Shown here piece after piece: positions 11,327 through 25,240 of a stretch of 64,000 nucleotides of DNA (position 1 is the stretch's first letter; every line of letters begins with the position of its first letter). The position numbers were made by a program, and so were the translations under genes. Below the pieces are notes generated by a model. It was given only the letters and a program-made list of their open reading frames with translations. It had not been told where the DNA came from and searched no databases. This DNA is from Laburnicola sp. R22_1 (taxonomy: Eukaryota > Ascomycota > Dothideomycetes > Pleosporales > Didymosphaeriaceae): NCBI GenBank assembly GCA_014281115.1, contig JACONQ010000004.1, positions 2,728,001 to 2,792,000 on the forward strand. The letters run 5' to 3'.

Positions 11327-12213
11327 TCTACAAACCGATGACGAGTTTCTGTCTGCGACCGATCTGTTTGGTAATCTCGGTTTGGGGGAAGGAGACAGTC
11401 ACGGGTCCGGGTTCCTGGGTCTAATTAGTATGGATACAAACACAGTCTGGTAAATTAGGGCAGCGACACTTATAAAGACTTCAGGACGCCAGGAAACAAC
11501 TTATACAGTCCTTAGTCCATGTTGGAATCTCGACCAGCCCTCATACTGTATCTCGCCGATGCCTGTGTTCAATAAGCCGATATTAAACTCACCACCTGCT
11601 TGCCATACGTCTCCGGCAACATAACCGTCGGGTTCTTGTAACTTGAAGCCATACACATATTTTGGCATCGTGATTCCAAGATAATGGGCCGGATTTGAAG
11701 TGGTAGAGCAAGAGGCAAAGGCAAAGCTCTTAGTCCATGTCCTTGCGTTGCAACAGCTAAAATCTCAGTCGTCCCTTTGATGGCAAATAGGTCAATAGGG
11801 CTTTGATTGTGCGCCAACGTAATTGGTATCGATGCGCGAATCGGCGTTTGTATTTGTAATAAGGTAACACACCTCAGGTATAACCTGGGTCTACCGAGAA
11901 CATGTGCGAGCCCAAGTAAATCAGCGCCGTAGAGGGTTTGGACAAACCATGCAGCCATGAAAAACCAGGTCAAGGGTTTTCATCAACCGGCGCACGGCAG
12001 AGCGTGGTTTTTGGACGATCTCGAACCCATATTGAAGACGTCATGGCCCTTGAACGTCAAATGCCTATATCTCATCCCACCTTAATATCCTAAACACCGT
12101 TTACATACCGATAACAAATATTCTCCCCCGAAAGGAAACCCCACCCTTGAAACTCGGCAACCACCCGTACCCACGCAAAATCCAACAACTACCTAGCCCA
12201 ACCTCAAGAACAA
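11327..12213. other. Intergenic, no supported gene
   Basis: Downstream of the HET gene. A minus-strand open frame at 11569-11947 (ATG at 11947) is not recognisable and was not accepted. Otherwise nothing seen. Confidence 0.4.
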
Positions 12214-12429
12214 TCATCCAACCTTCCTCAAACACTGCCTCTTATTCTTCCTAGCATCCTCTGGCGCACTAGACGACTTCTCACACCTCGGACACACCTT
12301 TGGCGATTTCTTTTCCTCCAGCTCCGCCGTGCCCATCTCGCACCTCTTCCCACCCTGCACGGTGGGACACGGCCAGATTTCAGACACCCCATGCTCGCAC
12401 GCGTATACGACGTCGTAGTTCCAACACAT
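12214..12429 (-). CDS. Small Cys-rich protein, putative zinc-binding
   Basis: 71 aa in one exon, beginning MCWNYDVVYACEHG. Cys/His residues (C2, C11, H13, C21, C30 and a C-terminal CPRC) are spaced like a small zinc ribbon, and the C-terminus is basic. No signal peptide. The arrangement resembles the small protein at 24627-24824 (MC, eight residues, CxH, a central Cys pair and a late CxxC), so the two may be distant paralogues. Function unknown. A LINE has inserted 82 bp upstream of its ATG, in the leader or promoter, which may separate the gene from its original control region. Confidence 0.55.
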   Translation of the reverse strand: MCWNYDVVYACEHGVSEIWPCPTVQGGKRCEMGTAELEEKKSPKVCPRCEKSSSAPEDARKNKRQCLRKVG

Positions 12430-12510
12430 TGTCGCAGTGGTGTTGTGGGATCCGCTGTTGTCCGTATTTTCTTCTTGCGTCGGTGTTTGTGGTTGTGACT
12501 CTATTTGTTT

Positions 12511-12524
12511 CCTTTGCGGGTGTG
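12511..12524. repeat. Target-site duplication, left copy
   Basis: The 14-mer cctttgcgggtgtg, identical to 14876-14889, directly abuts the GATA-repeat tail of the LINE. Confidence 0.85.
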
Positions 12525-12540
12525 ATAGATAGATAGATAG
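12524..12540. repeat. (GATA)4 tail of the LINE
   Basis: Tetranucleotide run at the 3' end of the minus-strand element, playing the role of the poly-A or simple-repeat tail. Confidence 0.8.
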
Positions 12541-14875
12541 AATTGATTTACGTCCAGTAGACTTGGCTGAGAGCCTTTATCTACATAGGCCTCCCGTGGG
12601 GCATGGGGGACGCGTCTCTCCCCGTAAGGGGGAGACGGGTCGTGCAATAGCTGCTCTATAAAAGCCTGTTAACTCTCCTAAACTCCTCCGTGCGAGTAAA
12701 GTAAGAAGTCTAGTCTAGCGCCTATGTGCGCAGGATCTTGTCCCTAAGGGAACGTTATATTTACTTGCTTCTTCAATTAAGCCCCATCAGAGCTGGTCAG
12801 CTCAAGAAAGGCGGCGAAGTCCTCTGGGCAGCTGAGGAGCTGCCGAAGGTACTTTTGTCCCTCGCGGGCGTTCGTTGGAGGCCCGCTGGGTCGCTGGGGC
12901 CAGCTGGCGAAGCATCTTCGTGCTTTCCGGCAGTGGACCAGATGGCTAGGGGCCTTTTCTTTTCCGCATGCGCAGGTAAGGGTTGCGTCCTCATGTCTGA
13001 ATTTCTTGTGATACCAGGCGTAGTCACCGTGCATGGTCCTAGTTGACAAGAGTTTAGCTAAGATTCGACGGCTAAGGCCGAGCTCCGCTGGTGCAGCCGT
13101 GCTCGTGTAGCATAGGCCCCACTGATTGTACCATGTAGAGAGCTTCGTCTTGTGTTGTCTCCACCATTCTATTTCCGCAAGGCGGTGATTAATCCGGGCG
13201 TCTGACCGTAGCCCCGTGATCGTGGGCTCGGCAGCTTGTAGTTCTGGAGGGTGAGGGCTGTGAGCCTCTAGGTCCGCTAGGCGATCCGCCTTTTCATTTC
13301 CTTGTATGCCTATGTGTCCTGGGGACCAGCGTACTCGGACGCCTGACGTCTCCATGACCTGTTGGCATCGGAGGAAGGCCCACTGAGAAGAGGGCGGTGC
13401 GTTCCCTCGTAGGCACCATATAACTGACGTGCTGTCGATGCACATCCAGATTCGTTGTATGCGGAGGGCCGGATCGCGCATAACGTGCTCCAGCCCTCGC
13501 CATGCCCCTACAGCTTCTGCGTCGAACACATGGGAGCGTGCATTGAGTGAGCCTCTGCCTAGGCCAACTTCCCGTCCGCCTTGGTATACGGCGTAGCCGT
13601 ACGTAACATGCTTGATCCCTTCGAGGCTCTGCTCCGAGCCGTCAGAGAAAACCGTGACTTCGTCCCGTGGGAGGTGTGCCCACCATTCTTCAAAAGCCTT
13701 AGCCGCTTCTCTCTTCTTTACCCCCCCTGTTGGGTCCGTCCGACAGTCAGGCGAGTAGTGAGGTTTCATAAGGACCGGTCTTGGGACTGGGTCAAGAAGT
13801 GAGCCAACGCGCTCGACGATAGTCCTGGGTTGCTGTGGGCTTCCCGCGCCTCTGCCCCGCCGGATTTGTGGGGTCTGTGCCCGCTCAGTGAGGGGGTGTC
13901 TGTCGTCTATTGTTTGCAGGTGTACGGCAAACCTGAGCTTCGCGTTTTCGAGGGCAACTGGGCCTGAGGGCAGACCGGCATCCCTGAATAGTGTGGCCGT
14001 GGGTGTAGTCCTGTATACGGGCAGGACGCCTCGTGCGGCGAGGGCCAGCGTCTTGTGGACAATATCGACGTGGTCTCCAAGCCTGGCGCTGACCTCGTCG
14101 GCCTGAGCCTGTCGTCGTATGCGAGCGGGCTTCATGCGACCCCGTACCACGCCTCTGCTCCATAGAGTAGTCGCGGGACGATGCAGGTGATGACGGCCTT
14201 GCGCAATGAAGCCGCCGGGGGCCGCAGGTGGTTCGGGCCAAGCTTCGAATATGAAGGGCCACCTTGCGGGCCTTGGCGGCTCGTTCGGCGACATGTCGCT
14301 TAAATGTGAGCTTTCGGTCGAACCAGACTCCGAGCCATCGGAGTGCTGGCTGCTGTGGCGAGTCCTGATCCTGTGTGACTGGGTGGATCGTTAGTGTGTT
14401 GTTGACTACGCAGGGTGGCGCTGCGGGCCCTCTCTGGCGGGTGAGGTGTATCATTTCTATCTTTTCGGGTGCGAAAGCCACTTGGTTGTCGTCTCCCCAC
14501 TGTATGACGTCCCTGACGTCATTCGCGACGAGGAGGTTGCTCTCCTCTGGAGTGTGGGCTGCCCTGTAGAGGCAAATGTCGTCGGCATATCCAAAGCGTA
14601 GATTGTCGCCAGCTTTTATAAGTTCAGCGAGGTATAGCGTGTATAGTACTGGTGAAAGTGGCGAGCCTTGTGGAGTGCCGCATTGTACCGGGTGGGTGGG
14701 GGTGATCGATTTGCCCAGCCTGACCCTCACCCGCCTTTCTGTGAGAAAACTGTTCGTTAGCTGGAGAGCCTTGGTGGCCCAGCCTTGTGCCTTCATGCGG
14801 TGTAGCAGTCGGTTGACTAGGAGGGCATCAAACGCCCCCTGTACGTCCATAGTGACCATGGTCACGCATTTCCCC
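12525..14875 (-). mobile_element. 5'-truncated LINE (Tad-like non-LTR retrotransposon)
   Basis: 2,351 nt bounded by perfect 14-bp target duplications. On the minus strand it opens in the middle of a reverse transcriptase (MDVQGAFDALLVNRLL; GTPQGSPLSPVLY; catalytic FGYADDICLY). It continues through an RNase H domain (VFSDGSEQ, AEAVGAWRGLEHV, WSPGHIGIQGNEKADRLAD) and a Cys/His region near the end (CACGKEKAPSHLVHC). The RT C-terminus is broken by two frameshifts, near 14211-14225 (a C run one base short) and near 14127-14150. The last ORF closes at 12777, followed by a 3' region ending in a (TATC)n tail (12524-12540 on the plus strand). RT plus RNase H with a simple-repeat tail fits the fungal Tad/I-like clade. 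The missing 5' end is typical of incomplete target-primed reverse transcription. It is a dead copy. Confidence 0.9.
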
Positions 14876-14889
14876 CCTTTGCGGGTGTG
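14876..14889. repeat. Target-site duplication, right copy
   Basis: Second copy of cctttgcgggtgtg. Immediately inside it the sequence is RT-coding and immediately outside it is non-coding, marking the truncated 5' end of the element. Confidence 0.85.
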
Positions 14890-15629
14890 GATGTCTTGGG
14901 GAGTGGAAATGTGGTGTTTATGAGAGCAAGCTGCGGATACTGGATTTTGTGGATAGAGAATATGTGAAGCGACGAGAAGCGGTTGTAAGCGGGGTGTTGA
15001 AGTGCGTGCACGCATGGGGTGAAGAGTATGTGATGTACGGGGAACTTGAGATTTCGAAACGCGAAGTCCCCTTTGAATCGACGATGCGAGTGTGAATCTG
15101 GAATCAAGAACTACGACTGGGTGTAGCTGATCTATAGACTTTCTAGAAGGGTGCTATATTCGCGTGCCGTTCAGTCTGTGGGATTGTAACCTGCAAAAAC
15201 AAGACTGAAGAGGACTGACACGAGGACTGAGATATCCATACCACGTTTCTCTCTCTCTCTAAAAATCAAATATCCATTCATTATCCAAGTCTTGAATATC
15301 CCAAACCAAGTCCTTCTACAATCTCACGTCAAGCATGCTATATCCCAAATCAACTCACTACATATTGAGTCGCACGTAGACTCACATCGTGGGATTCGCA
15401 CTTGCAATCAAGATACGGAGGTAAAATAAGTAGCGAGTAGAGCTGTGTATAGTATATAGTACAAAAGAGTGTAGTATATATAACATATGTGACCTGTGTG
15501 TGGTTTTTCCTGGGAAACGACCATGTAGAGGAGGAGATAGTGCTGAGTGATGTCATCGATATGTGCCTCACACCACATGCACGGCACAATATCCACAAAC
15601 ATAATTAAACCACAACTATTACCATAAGC
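14890..15629. other. Intergenic, displaced upstream region of the Cys-rich gene
   Basis: Joining 12510 and 14890 across one copy of the duplication restores what was once contiguous upstream sequence of the 12214-12429 gene. A short CT run occurs near 15248-15260. No gene seen. Confidence 0.5.
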
Positions 15630-17047
15630 TCAAACAGATACGTCAAACTCTTGGGCAAAGAAATCCCGAACATCCTTAAACCAAGCCTTCGGCCGACTAA
15701 TCGCCGGGAAATGCCCTCCAGCCTGATGCTTCCGAAGAAACGTAACATTAGCCGCGCGTTCGGCCCAGCTACGGGGCTAGAAGATATGATAGTGAGCACG
15801 CGTTTCGAAACAAGGAACGTAGGCAGGTACTATTCACGATATCCTGAGCATGCACAAGCTCCGGATACGGACCCTCCAGCCACGACCACGTACTAATTCC
15901 AGTGGGTACGCCCGTCTTCGGGAACTCCAAACCAAGCTGTAGACGCCACGGTCAACGAAGGAAGCCCATCTACCTCGACGGGGGGAAAGCAAAACTCACA
16001 CTCATCGCATCATTGTACATTCTCATATTCCCATAGGTACCCTGAATATACAGCAGCATAGCCGTCGTGACCAGCTCAGCCTCGCTGTACGCATAGCCAT
16101 CACTAGCCGTCTCCACGACCTGCCACACCCACGCCAAGAACCCCACAGGACTATCTGTCGTAGCCAGGGCTACAGCCAAAGGCTGCTGCGCATGCAGAAG
16201 CGCATACGCATAGTGATTGTCCTGGTACGCCTGCGCCCCGAGCATATACTCCGTCTCTTCGGCGGTCGTGTCGTTGCGTGCGAACCGCGCCAGATCCGTG
16301 GCGTTTGGCGCACCCGCAAAGTAATCCGTCATATGCGCCGTCACGGATGTGGGGCCATCGGTTGCCATCCACATGACTACGGCCCAGCCTAGATCCGTGC
16401 TGGCGATTGCGTACTTTGGGTAGGCGAGTTGTTGCATCAACGCGTCGAAGGCCTGGCCGGCTTCGCGGAATCCAAAGCCTGGGTGCGTAGCTGCTGGGCT
16501 GAAGCCGAACCCAGGCATGTCAGGTGCGACGGCGTGAAAGTGTGGAGCAGACACGTTAGACAGAGAGGCAAGAGGTTTGACAACCATGGCCCATTCGAGG
16601 TGCGTCGATGGCCAACCGTGCAGTAAGAGCAATGGGATAGCTTCGCCGGCCTCGTCGTCGGAGTCAGCCGCGCGTTCGTGAACGAAGTGAAGTGAGATCG
16701 GGTGCTGATAGTTTCCATTCCCCGGCACGGTAGTTGTGTAGTGTGGGAGCTGTGTTGATCTCTTCTTGCACTTCAAACCAGTCGTACTCGTTGGCCCAGT
16801 AGTGTGCTAGCTTGTTTATCTCTTTTGGGGGTGGCCCGTCATTCCATTCTTGACTATCTTGAAGCGGAGCTGTAGGTTGGTATAGGCGGATTTTTTGAGT
16901 GGTGGCTTTTATGAAGTCTGCATCGACTGAGATTTCGAACGGCATGGATCGCGTGGCATTCTTTGGGAATGCAAAATTCAGGTAGTCAGTGTATGTAGTG
17001 GAAGTTGTAACAGCAGAACTAAGGAGGAGTGACAGGAGAAGCGACAT
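15630..17047 (-). pseudogene. Secreted epoxide hydrolase (EHN + α/β hydrolase), frameshifted
   Basis: Exons 17047-16000, 15936-15838 and 15776-15630, with introns of 63 and 61 nt. The ATG at 17047 gives a signal peptide, then an epoxide-hydrolase N-terminal domain (KLAHYWANEYDWFEVQEEIN). The hydrolase fold follows: the oxyanion motif LLLHGWPSTHLEW, the putative nucleophile Asp in ASTDLGWAV, and the late His in AGGHFPAISRP; the end reads FFAQEFDVSV. The frame breaks near 16745-16752, between EEIN and LPHYTTTVPGNGNY. The total coding length is one base over a multiple of three, fitting a single extra G. Everything downstream is intact and correctly spliced, so this is either a very young pseudogene or a one-base sequence error. 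The family detoxifies or processes epoxides. An extracellular location is inferred from the leader. Confidence 0.8.
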
Positions 17048-17721
17048 GCTGATACGACGATCGACCGTGTGGTAGAAGGTAAACAACAAACAGTTTGTCT
17101 AAACTTTGGTTCGGCTTATTGTGACTTATGTATCGCCCGAGCAAAAATTCGGCGTAGACCCTAGAATTTTCGACCGCCCTGGAAGTTGTATCGCGTGAGT
17201 ATGTGTGCAATTCAGGATGTCTTGCTGAGTAAGAACCCTACCTAAGCTGGGCTATGTAACATCGCGGACAACAACAGGTTGACCAATGGCTGCTGACAGA
17301 ACTCTTCGGCTTTGCCTCGTGCCGCATTCCGAGAGTTGTAAGGACGAAGGAGATGTGTGCCATGTGGTAGTAGGAATTGAAGTCGAATACGACGAGTTCG
17401 AGCTGGACGTGCATATGAACAACTAGCTGGTAGAAGGAAACATCAAAAAATGTCCACAATGCAAACCTTTGAAACAAAGGATACAACAAACACTCAGAGA
17501 AGCAACGGCAAAGAGCGATCAAAGTAACAAAGTCTAAAATTGCCGAGAATTAACTCGAAAGATATTTGCATGGGTATAACTGGTACGCACAAGAATAGAA
17601 GGTTTGAATATGCCAATAACAAACCACCGCTTACAACCGTTGAATAAAGCCCAACATGCGTGTCCTTAATGTTCATACATGATCCCAAAAATTGCCGCGT
17701 AAATGCTATAAAGAAACTGCT
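17048..17721. other. Intergenic, no gene seen
   Basis: Spacer between the epoxide hydrolase start and the 3' end of the GH20 gene. Small open frames lack recognisable features. Confidence 0.45.
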
Positions 17722-20734
<3,013 letters not shown>

Positions 20735-22013
20735 TCATTCATGTACAACGCTCTGCACAGCGCCGGAGTCACTGCGAGCGTCTATTTGGTCTGCTGCGTG
20801 CGGCGCTTGCGATGCTGTGCCTTCCGTAACATTCGCTGGATGAGCTCTGCCTTTGATTTTGTGCCAGTCTGGTGCACGCACGCTCAGCAGCCGACAGATA
20901 GCTTTCCGCCTCTGCCTGAAGTCATCGTAGAGATGCTTCCAGATGGTCCTCTCCGCACACGTCCCCTCATGACTGTCTCCGCAATTGGGCTGTATTTCCG
21001 CAAGTCCTTCTATGGGCCACATAATCCATGGTTTCGGAAGCGGCCAGTCGCTGAAATGTACGAGCTTCGCCTCCTCAAGCACCTTCTCGGGATCCCACAT
21101 CTCGAAGGTGTTCCCGAGGTAAGCAGAGTGGTTGTGCCGCCGGAACTCGCCCGTCAGCAGGGCGTACGGCCGATGAGGCAACACCATTGCGCTCTCTTCA
21201 AACCTGTCATTGACCAATTCCATATCGAACTTGTGCGCGTCCACGAGCATCGGGTTGCCGCCCCCAACAATCATGTGCCTGAATCTCTCAAACTCTTCCT
21301 GATCCGGTTCGATGACCATGAGGAGCGAGGTGAGGGGCCGCGGTGAGGTTTCGTACCAGTACGCCCGCGGCATAGCAATCGGTGTTCGAGGGAGTGAGAA
21401 CAGCTCGTCGAGCGAGGAGCGCAGCGTGATGTCCGAGTCGAGCGCAATGACGCGGTCGTAGGATGTGAGGGAGAACGCCATGAATTTTGTGACCGACTTG
21501 TCCCAAGTGCCCGTCCATTCGTCTGCAAGGCGCCACTGTCAGTACTCAATCTGGAAAGCACAAGCAAGGGAGGCAAGGGGAGCTGTGCGACATACCTGTC
21601 GTCCGACCTTCAACGGTCAGTAGCGTAATGGGATGTAGCTTGACTTTGTACTTGTCCCGGGCCATAACTAGCAGCTGACTGTCTCGATCTTTCGAATCAG
21701 ATACCACCGTATCCCAATGCTTAGGGTAGAATAGGACGCGGTCTGCTTTGCTGCCATACTGTGCCAGGGCGTTGAAGATGAGTACCGCATGGCAGAGCGT
21801 CGCACTGTCCGTCGCATATAGACTGTATGCATAGCGCGAGCCACCGGTCCTTGGACTATTACCCTTGGCAAGAGGTGTACGGGACGGGTACAGTATCCAA
21901 CAGACCGAAAGGAAGACCGCAATGTATAGCCAAACGCGGCGGCGCCATCGGAAAGGTCGGAGATCGTCGCCTCTCACGAATCGCGGGAGCCCATCTGAGC
22001 GTCTTCGACGCAT
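20735..22013 (-). CDS. GT8-like type II membrane glycosyltransferase (GNT1/glycogenin-like)
   Basis: Exons 22013-21596 and 21522-20735, intron 73 nt, 401 aa. The ATG at 22013 is preferred; the frame extends further 5' but without ATG. A short basic cytosolic tail is followed by one membrane segment (WLYIAVFLSVCWILYP, about residues 24-40), then a lumenal catalytic domain opening RYAYSLYATD. The metal/nucleotide-sugar DxD motif is in VIALDSDITLRSSLDELF, just after the splice junction. FRRHNHSAYLGNTFEMWDP and KLVHFSDWPLPKPW are typical of the family that includes yeast-type N-acetylglucosaminyltransferase GNT1. The protein probably acts in the Golgi on glycoproteins or glycans. The donor sugar cannot be read from the sequence. 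Confidence 0.8.
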
Positions 22014-22520
22014 CCTCTCAGCGTGGATAGAATTCTGGGCTTCATGGCTGGCGCGTGAGAACGCCTGCCCACAAGGAGCCGGTGCCACTCGGGCGGTGAT
22101 ACGCGGTCGCCTGGCCAAAGCGCAACACGTGACGTATACCTTCCCAATTTAAAGGTTCCAACAAGCTGTATGTGGGTGGTATGGGAAGGTTTCGTGCTGG
22201 TCAGCTCCGAGGATGCATAGACTCAAACTGGTTCTATAGGCGAAACCATAAAGCATTGCACAGTGAACGCACGGGAACCTTTATCGCAATTTTGCATTGC
22301 AATCGCAAAAGCCAGCACCAGCATTGGGGCGGCACGAGGTATCTTCTGGCTAGTGAAAAGCCCTTCTATTCACTTTTGGGCACGACACCATCAACGCCTG
22401 AGCTTTGCCGTGCCCTCTGGGATTTCACTCCCAGAATGGCAAATCATCCTGATTCAAGCTATGTATCGCCCTCTATGCCGTGGTCATCCCATCGTTACGC
22501 CATGCTTCGCTTGCGCATAT
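22014..22520. other. Intergenic, no gene seen
   Basis: Upstream of the GT8-like gene and downstream of the uL11 gene. No conserved frame. Confidence 0.45.
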
Positions 22521-23240
<720 letters not shown>

Positions 23241-24626
23241 TGCCAAGTGCGGAGGTAGTCTGTCTCAACTGATTCGAATTGTTGTTGAAGGGAGAAGGTG
23301 GAGGAAAAGTTCGAGATCCGTTATTCGTTATTAGGAAGGGCTCGTGGGCGGATTAAGCGAGCCTTACCTAAGCCACGAAATGTTGTGGCACCGTGGTGTT
23401 ACCATCTCCGACTTCACCCTCCAACACTCCGCGAATTGGTGAATTTTGCAGGATGGAATGACAAGTAATTTGTGCGATTAAAAAATTTCTGAGATGATTT
23501 TTTTCTGACACAAAGTTTCCAGCGGCATGGGCCAGGAAGGATGTTCGGCCGTGAGCAGCAGGGAAATTGTTTGTGAACGCATTCAAGCCTCGGGTATTGA
23601 CATGCTTCGCAGCAGCACAGAAAATCAAACGTATCGTCGATTGCTTCAATGCCTTTTGTCATGACCAAAGCTTTGACAAACATGATGAGACAGCAAATGT
23701 ATTTTCGCCAGCACATATTTCTACAGCTTGGCCCAGCTTTTAGACATGCTAACATCTCCTCTTTACCGCAGCATACTGTGCAATCCTCCGCAAGATTTAC
23801 TCTTTTTCATCATCCAAGTCAAGTTGGATAATCAAATCGCCCCGAGCCCCATTCAGCAAAAGTCCTCATCAACTCGCTTTCAATGGAAATCGACTACACC
23901 TTTACCCACGCGACCATGGCGGCAGAAGCGGCTCTCAAGAAACCAAACCAGCATGAGGATATAGGAAACACCAGTCCAGAAGAGAGGGACAATACCACTC
24001 CAAACGACCAAGCGGACGTGGAGGAAACTCTGATCACGCCCACGATTCCGGCAGTTCAACCCGAGAAGAGTGTACAATTACAACTTCCGCCCACTACAAT
24101 CCATGATGGTCACCTCTTCCCTAAAGTCGGGTAAAGAGCGTACTAGACGGAAGTGGTAATCCGCTACGCTGCACATAATCAAAGCAGTCAGTTCTTTATA
24201 TGCCTCATCAACCACATCGGCCATAGTGTCAACGTCCACTGGCGGGCTTCAGTTTGCTGGGTCGAAATCAAGATTGTATCTAGCCATTTCCAATCGACAG
24301 CATCTCTCTCTTTGTGGCTCTTTTCACTTTTTGGTGTACTATTTTAGCTACAGTTGTCTCTGCTTGCGTGAATATCCTTCATTGCCATGTCTCACCTGCA
24401 TTGCCGAGATAACTCATCAACTGAGCCTTTGTGTGTAGCTTCACTAGGACAAAAGTCTAAGGACTGTATGTTACCCCATAGTAGAGACTTACAAAGACCA
24501 GAAGTACTTAAACTTGTCACGTAGGTGTATGTTAATCTACTTCCTCCCCTTCTCTTCCTCCGTCCTCATATTTATCTTAAAATTCACACCACCTCCTCGC
24601 CCCCCCTTCCCCTTCCACCCTCTATA
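23241..24626. other. Intergenic, 1.4 kb
   Basis: Promoter side of the uL11 gene, then spacer. A plus-strand open frame 23883-24134 (83 aa, acidic and Pro/Thr-rich) could be a small gene but has no supporting feature. A strongly pyrimidine-rich tract (about 24538-24690) overlaps the 3' side of the small gene at 24627. Confidence 0.4.
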
Positions 24627-24824
24627 TTACCTCCCCTCCCTATCCACAACATACTCCACCCCCCGCTCCTTCCCCTTCCCCCCACCTTCACACATCTCAC
24701 ACGTAGCCCGCCACTCAACATGCAAGTCCTCCACACCAATCGGCGGGCACTTGTATCCACAAATAATATTATGCGCGTACTTCGCGTGTCCACAGGGTAG
24801 GATGTAGCGGTGCTTTTTGCACAT
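24627..24824 (-). CDS. Small Cys-rich protein, putative zinc-binding
   Basis: 65 aa from the ATG at 24824 (MCKKHRYILPCGHAKYAHN), with Cys/His at C2, C11, H13, a central CGYKC, and CEMC, then a basic Gly/Lys-rich tail. The open frame runs upstream to 24968 but that part is Pro-rich and unlike the rest. The Cys layout parallels the gene at 12214-12429. No membrane or signal segment. Function unknown; the strongly purine-biased coding strand makes chance openness possible. Confidence 0.45.
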   Translation of the reverse strand: MCKKHRYILPCGHAKYAHNIICGYKCPPIGVEDLHVEWRATCEMCEGGGKGKERGVEYVVDREGR

Positions 24825-25240
24825 TTCTAGTTGGGCAGTCGAGCGGTATTGGGGGAGATGAAAAAGGTGTGGTTTCGTGGTGCGGGGGATGGGGGGGATG
24901 CGTGTTTGTGGGAGGTCAAGTAGGGAAGGGGGTTGAATGGCTATGGGATGGCGTTCGGGGCATGTCACACATGGGCGTTGGGTTGCGTTGGCAGCTTGGG
25001 GCGTCTGTTGCGAATGTAAATGTTGTGAATTTTGCTTATTGTGAACGTATAACTGTGGTGAATTATCTCACTGTTTTCATTGTATGGCTGCGGTAATCAT
25101 AGGATTGCAAGATGAGCAAGAATATAATTCAAGAACATGTTGAATTCGTTCATTGCTTGCTGACTTGCGCTTCACTCCATCCCCAATTGCGAGCGTGTCA
25201 CAATACTTTGGGCGAACACAGCCCCTACAATGCCCCACAT
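24825..25240. other. Intergenic, no gene seen
   Basis: Spacer between the small Cys-rich gene and the 3' end of the permease gene. Confidence 0.45.

Noticed and set aside
11569..11973. 134-codon minus-strand open frame
   Set aside because: Begins at a non-ATG codon, no recognisable domain, no supporting splice pattern.
14890..15107. Minus-strand frame continuous with the RT frame upstream of 14875
   Set aside because: Lies outside the target duplication and has no RT character; the join is accidental.
23883..24134. 83-codon plus-strand open frame with ATG
   Set aside because: Acidic, Pro/Thr-rich and featureless; cannot be separated from chance.
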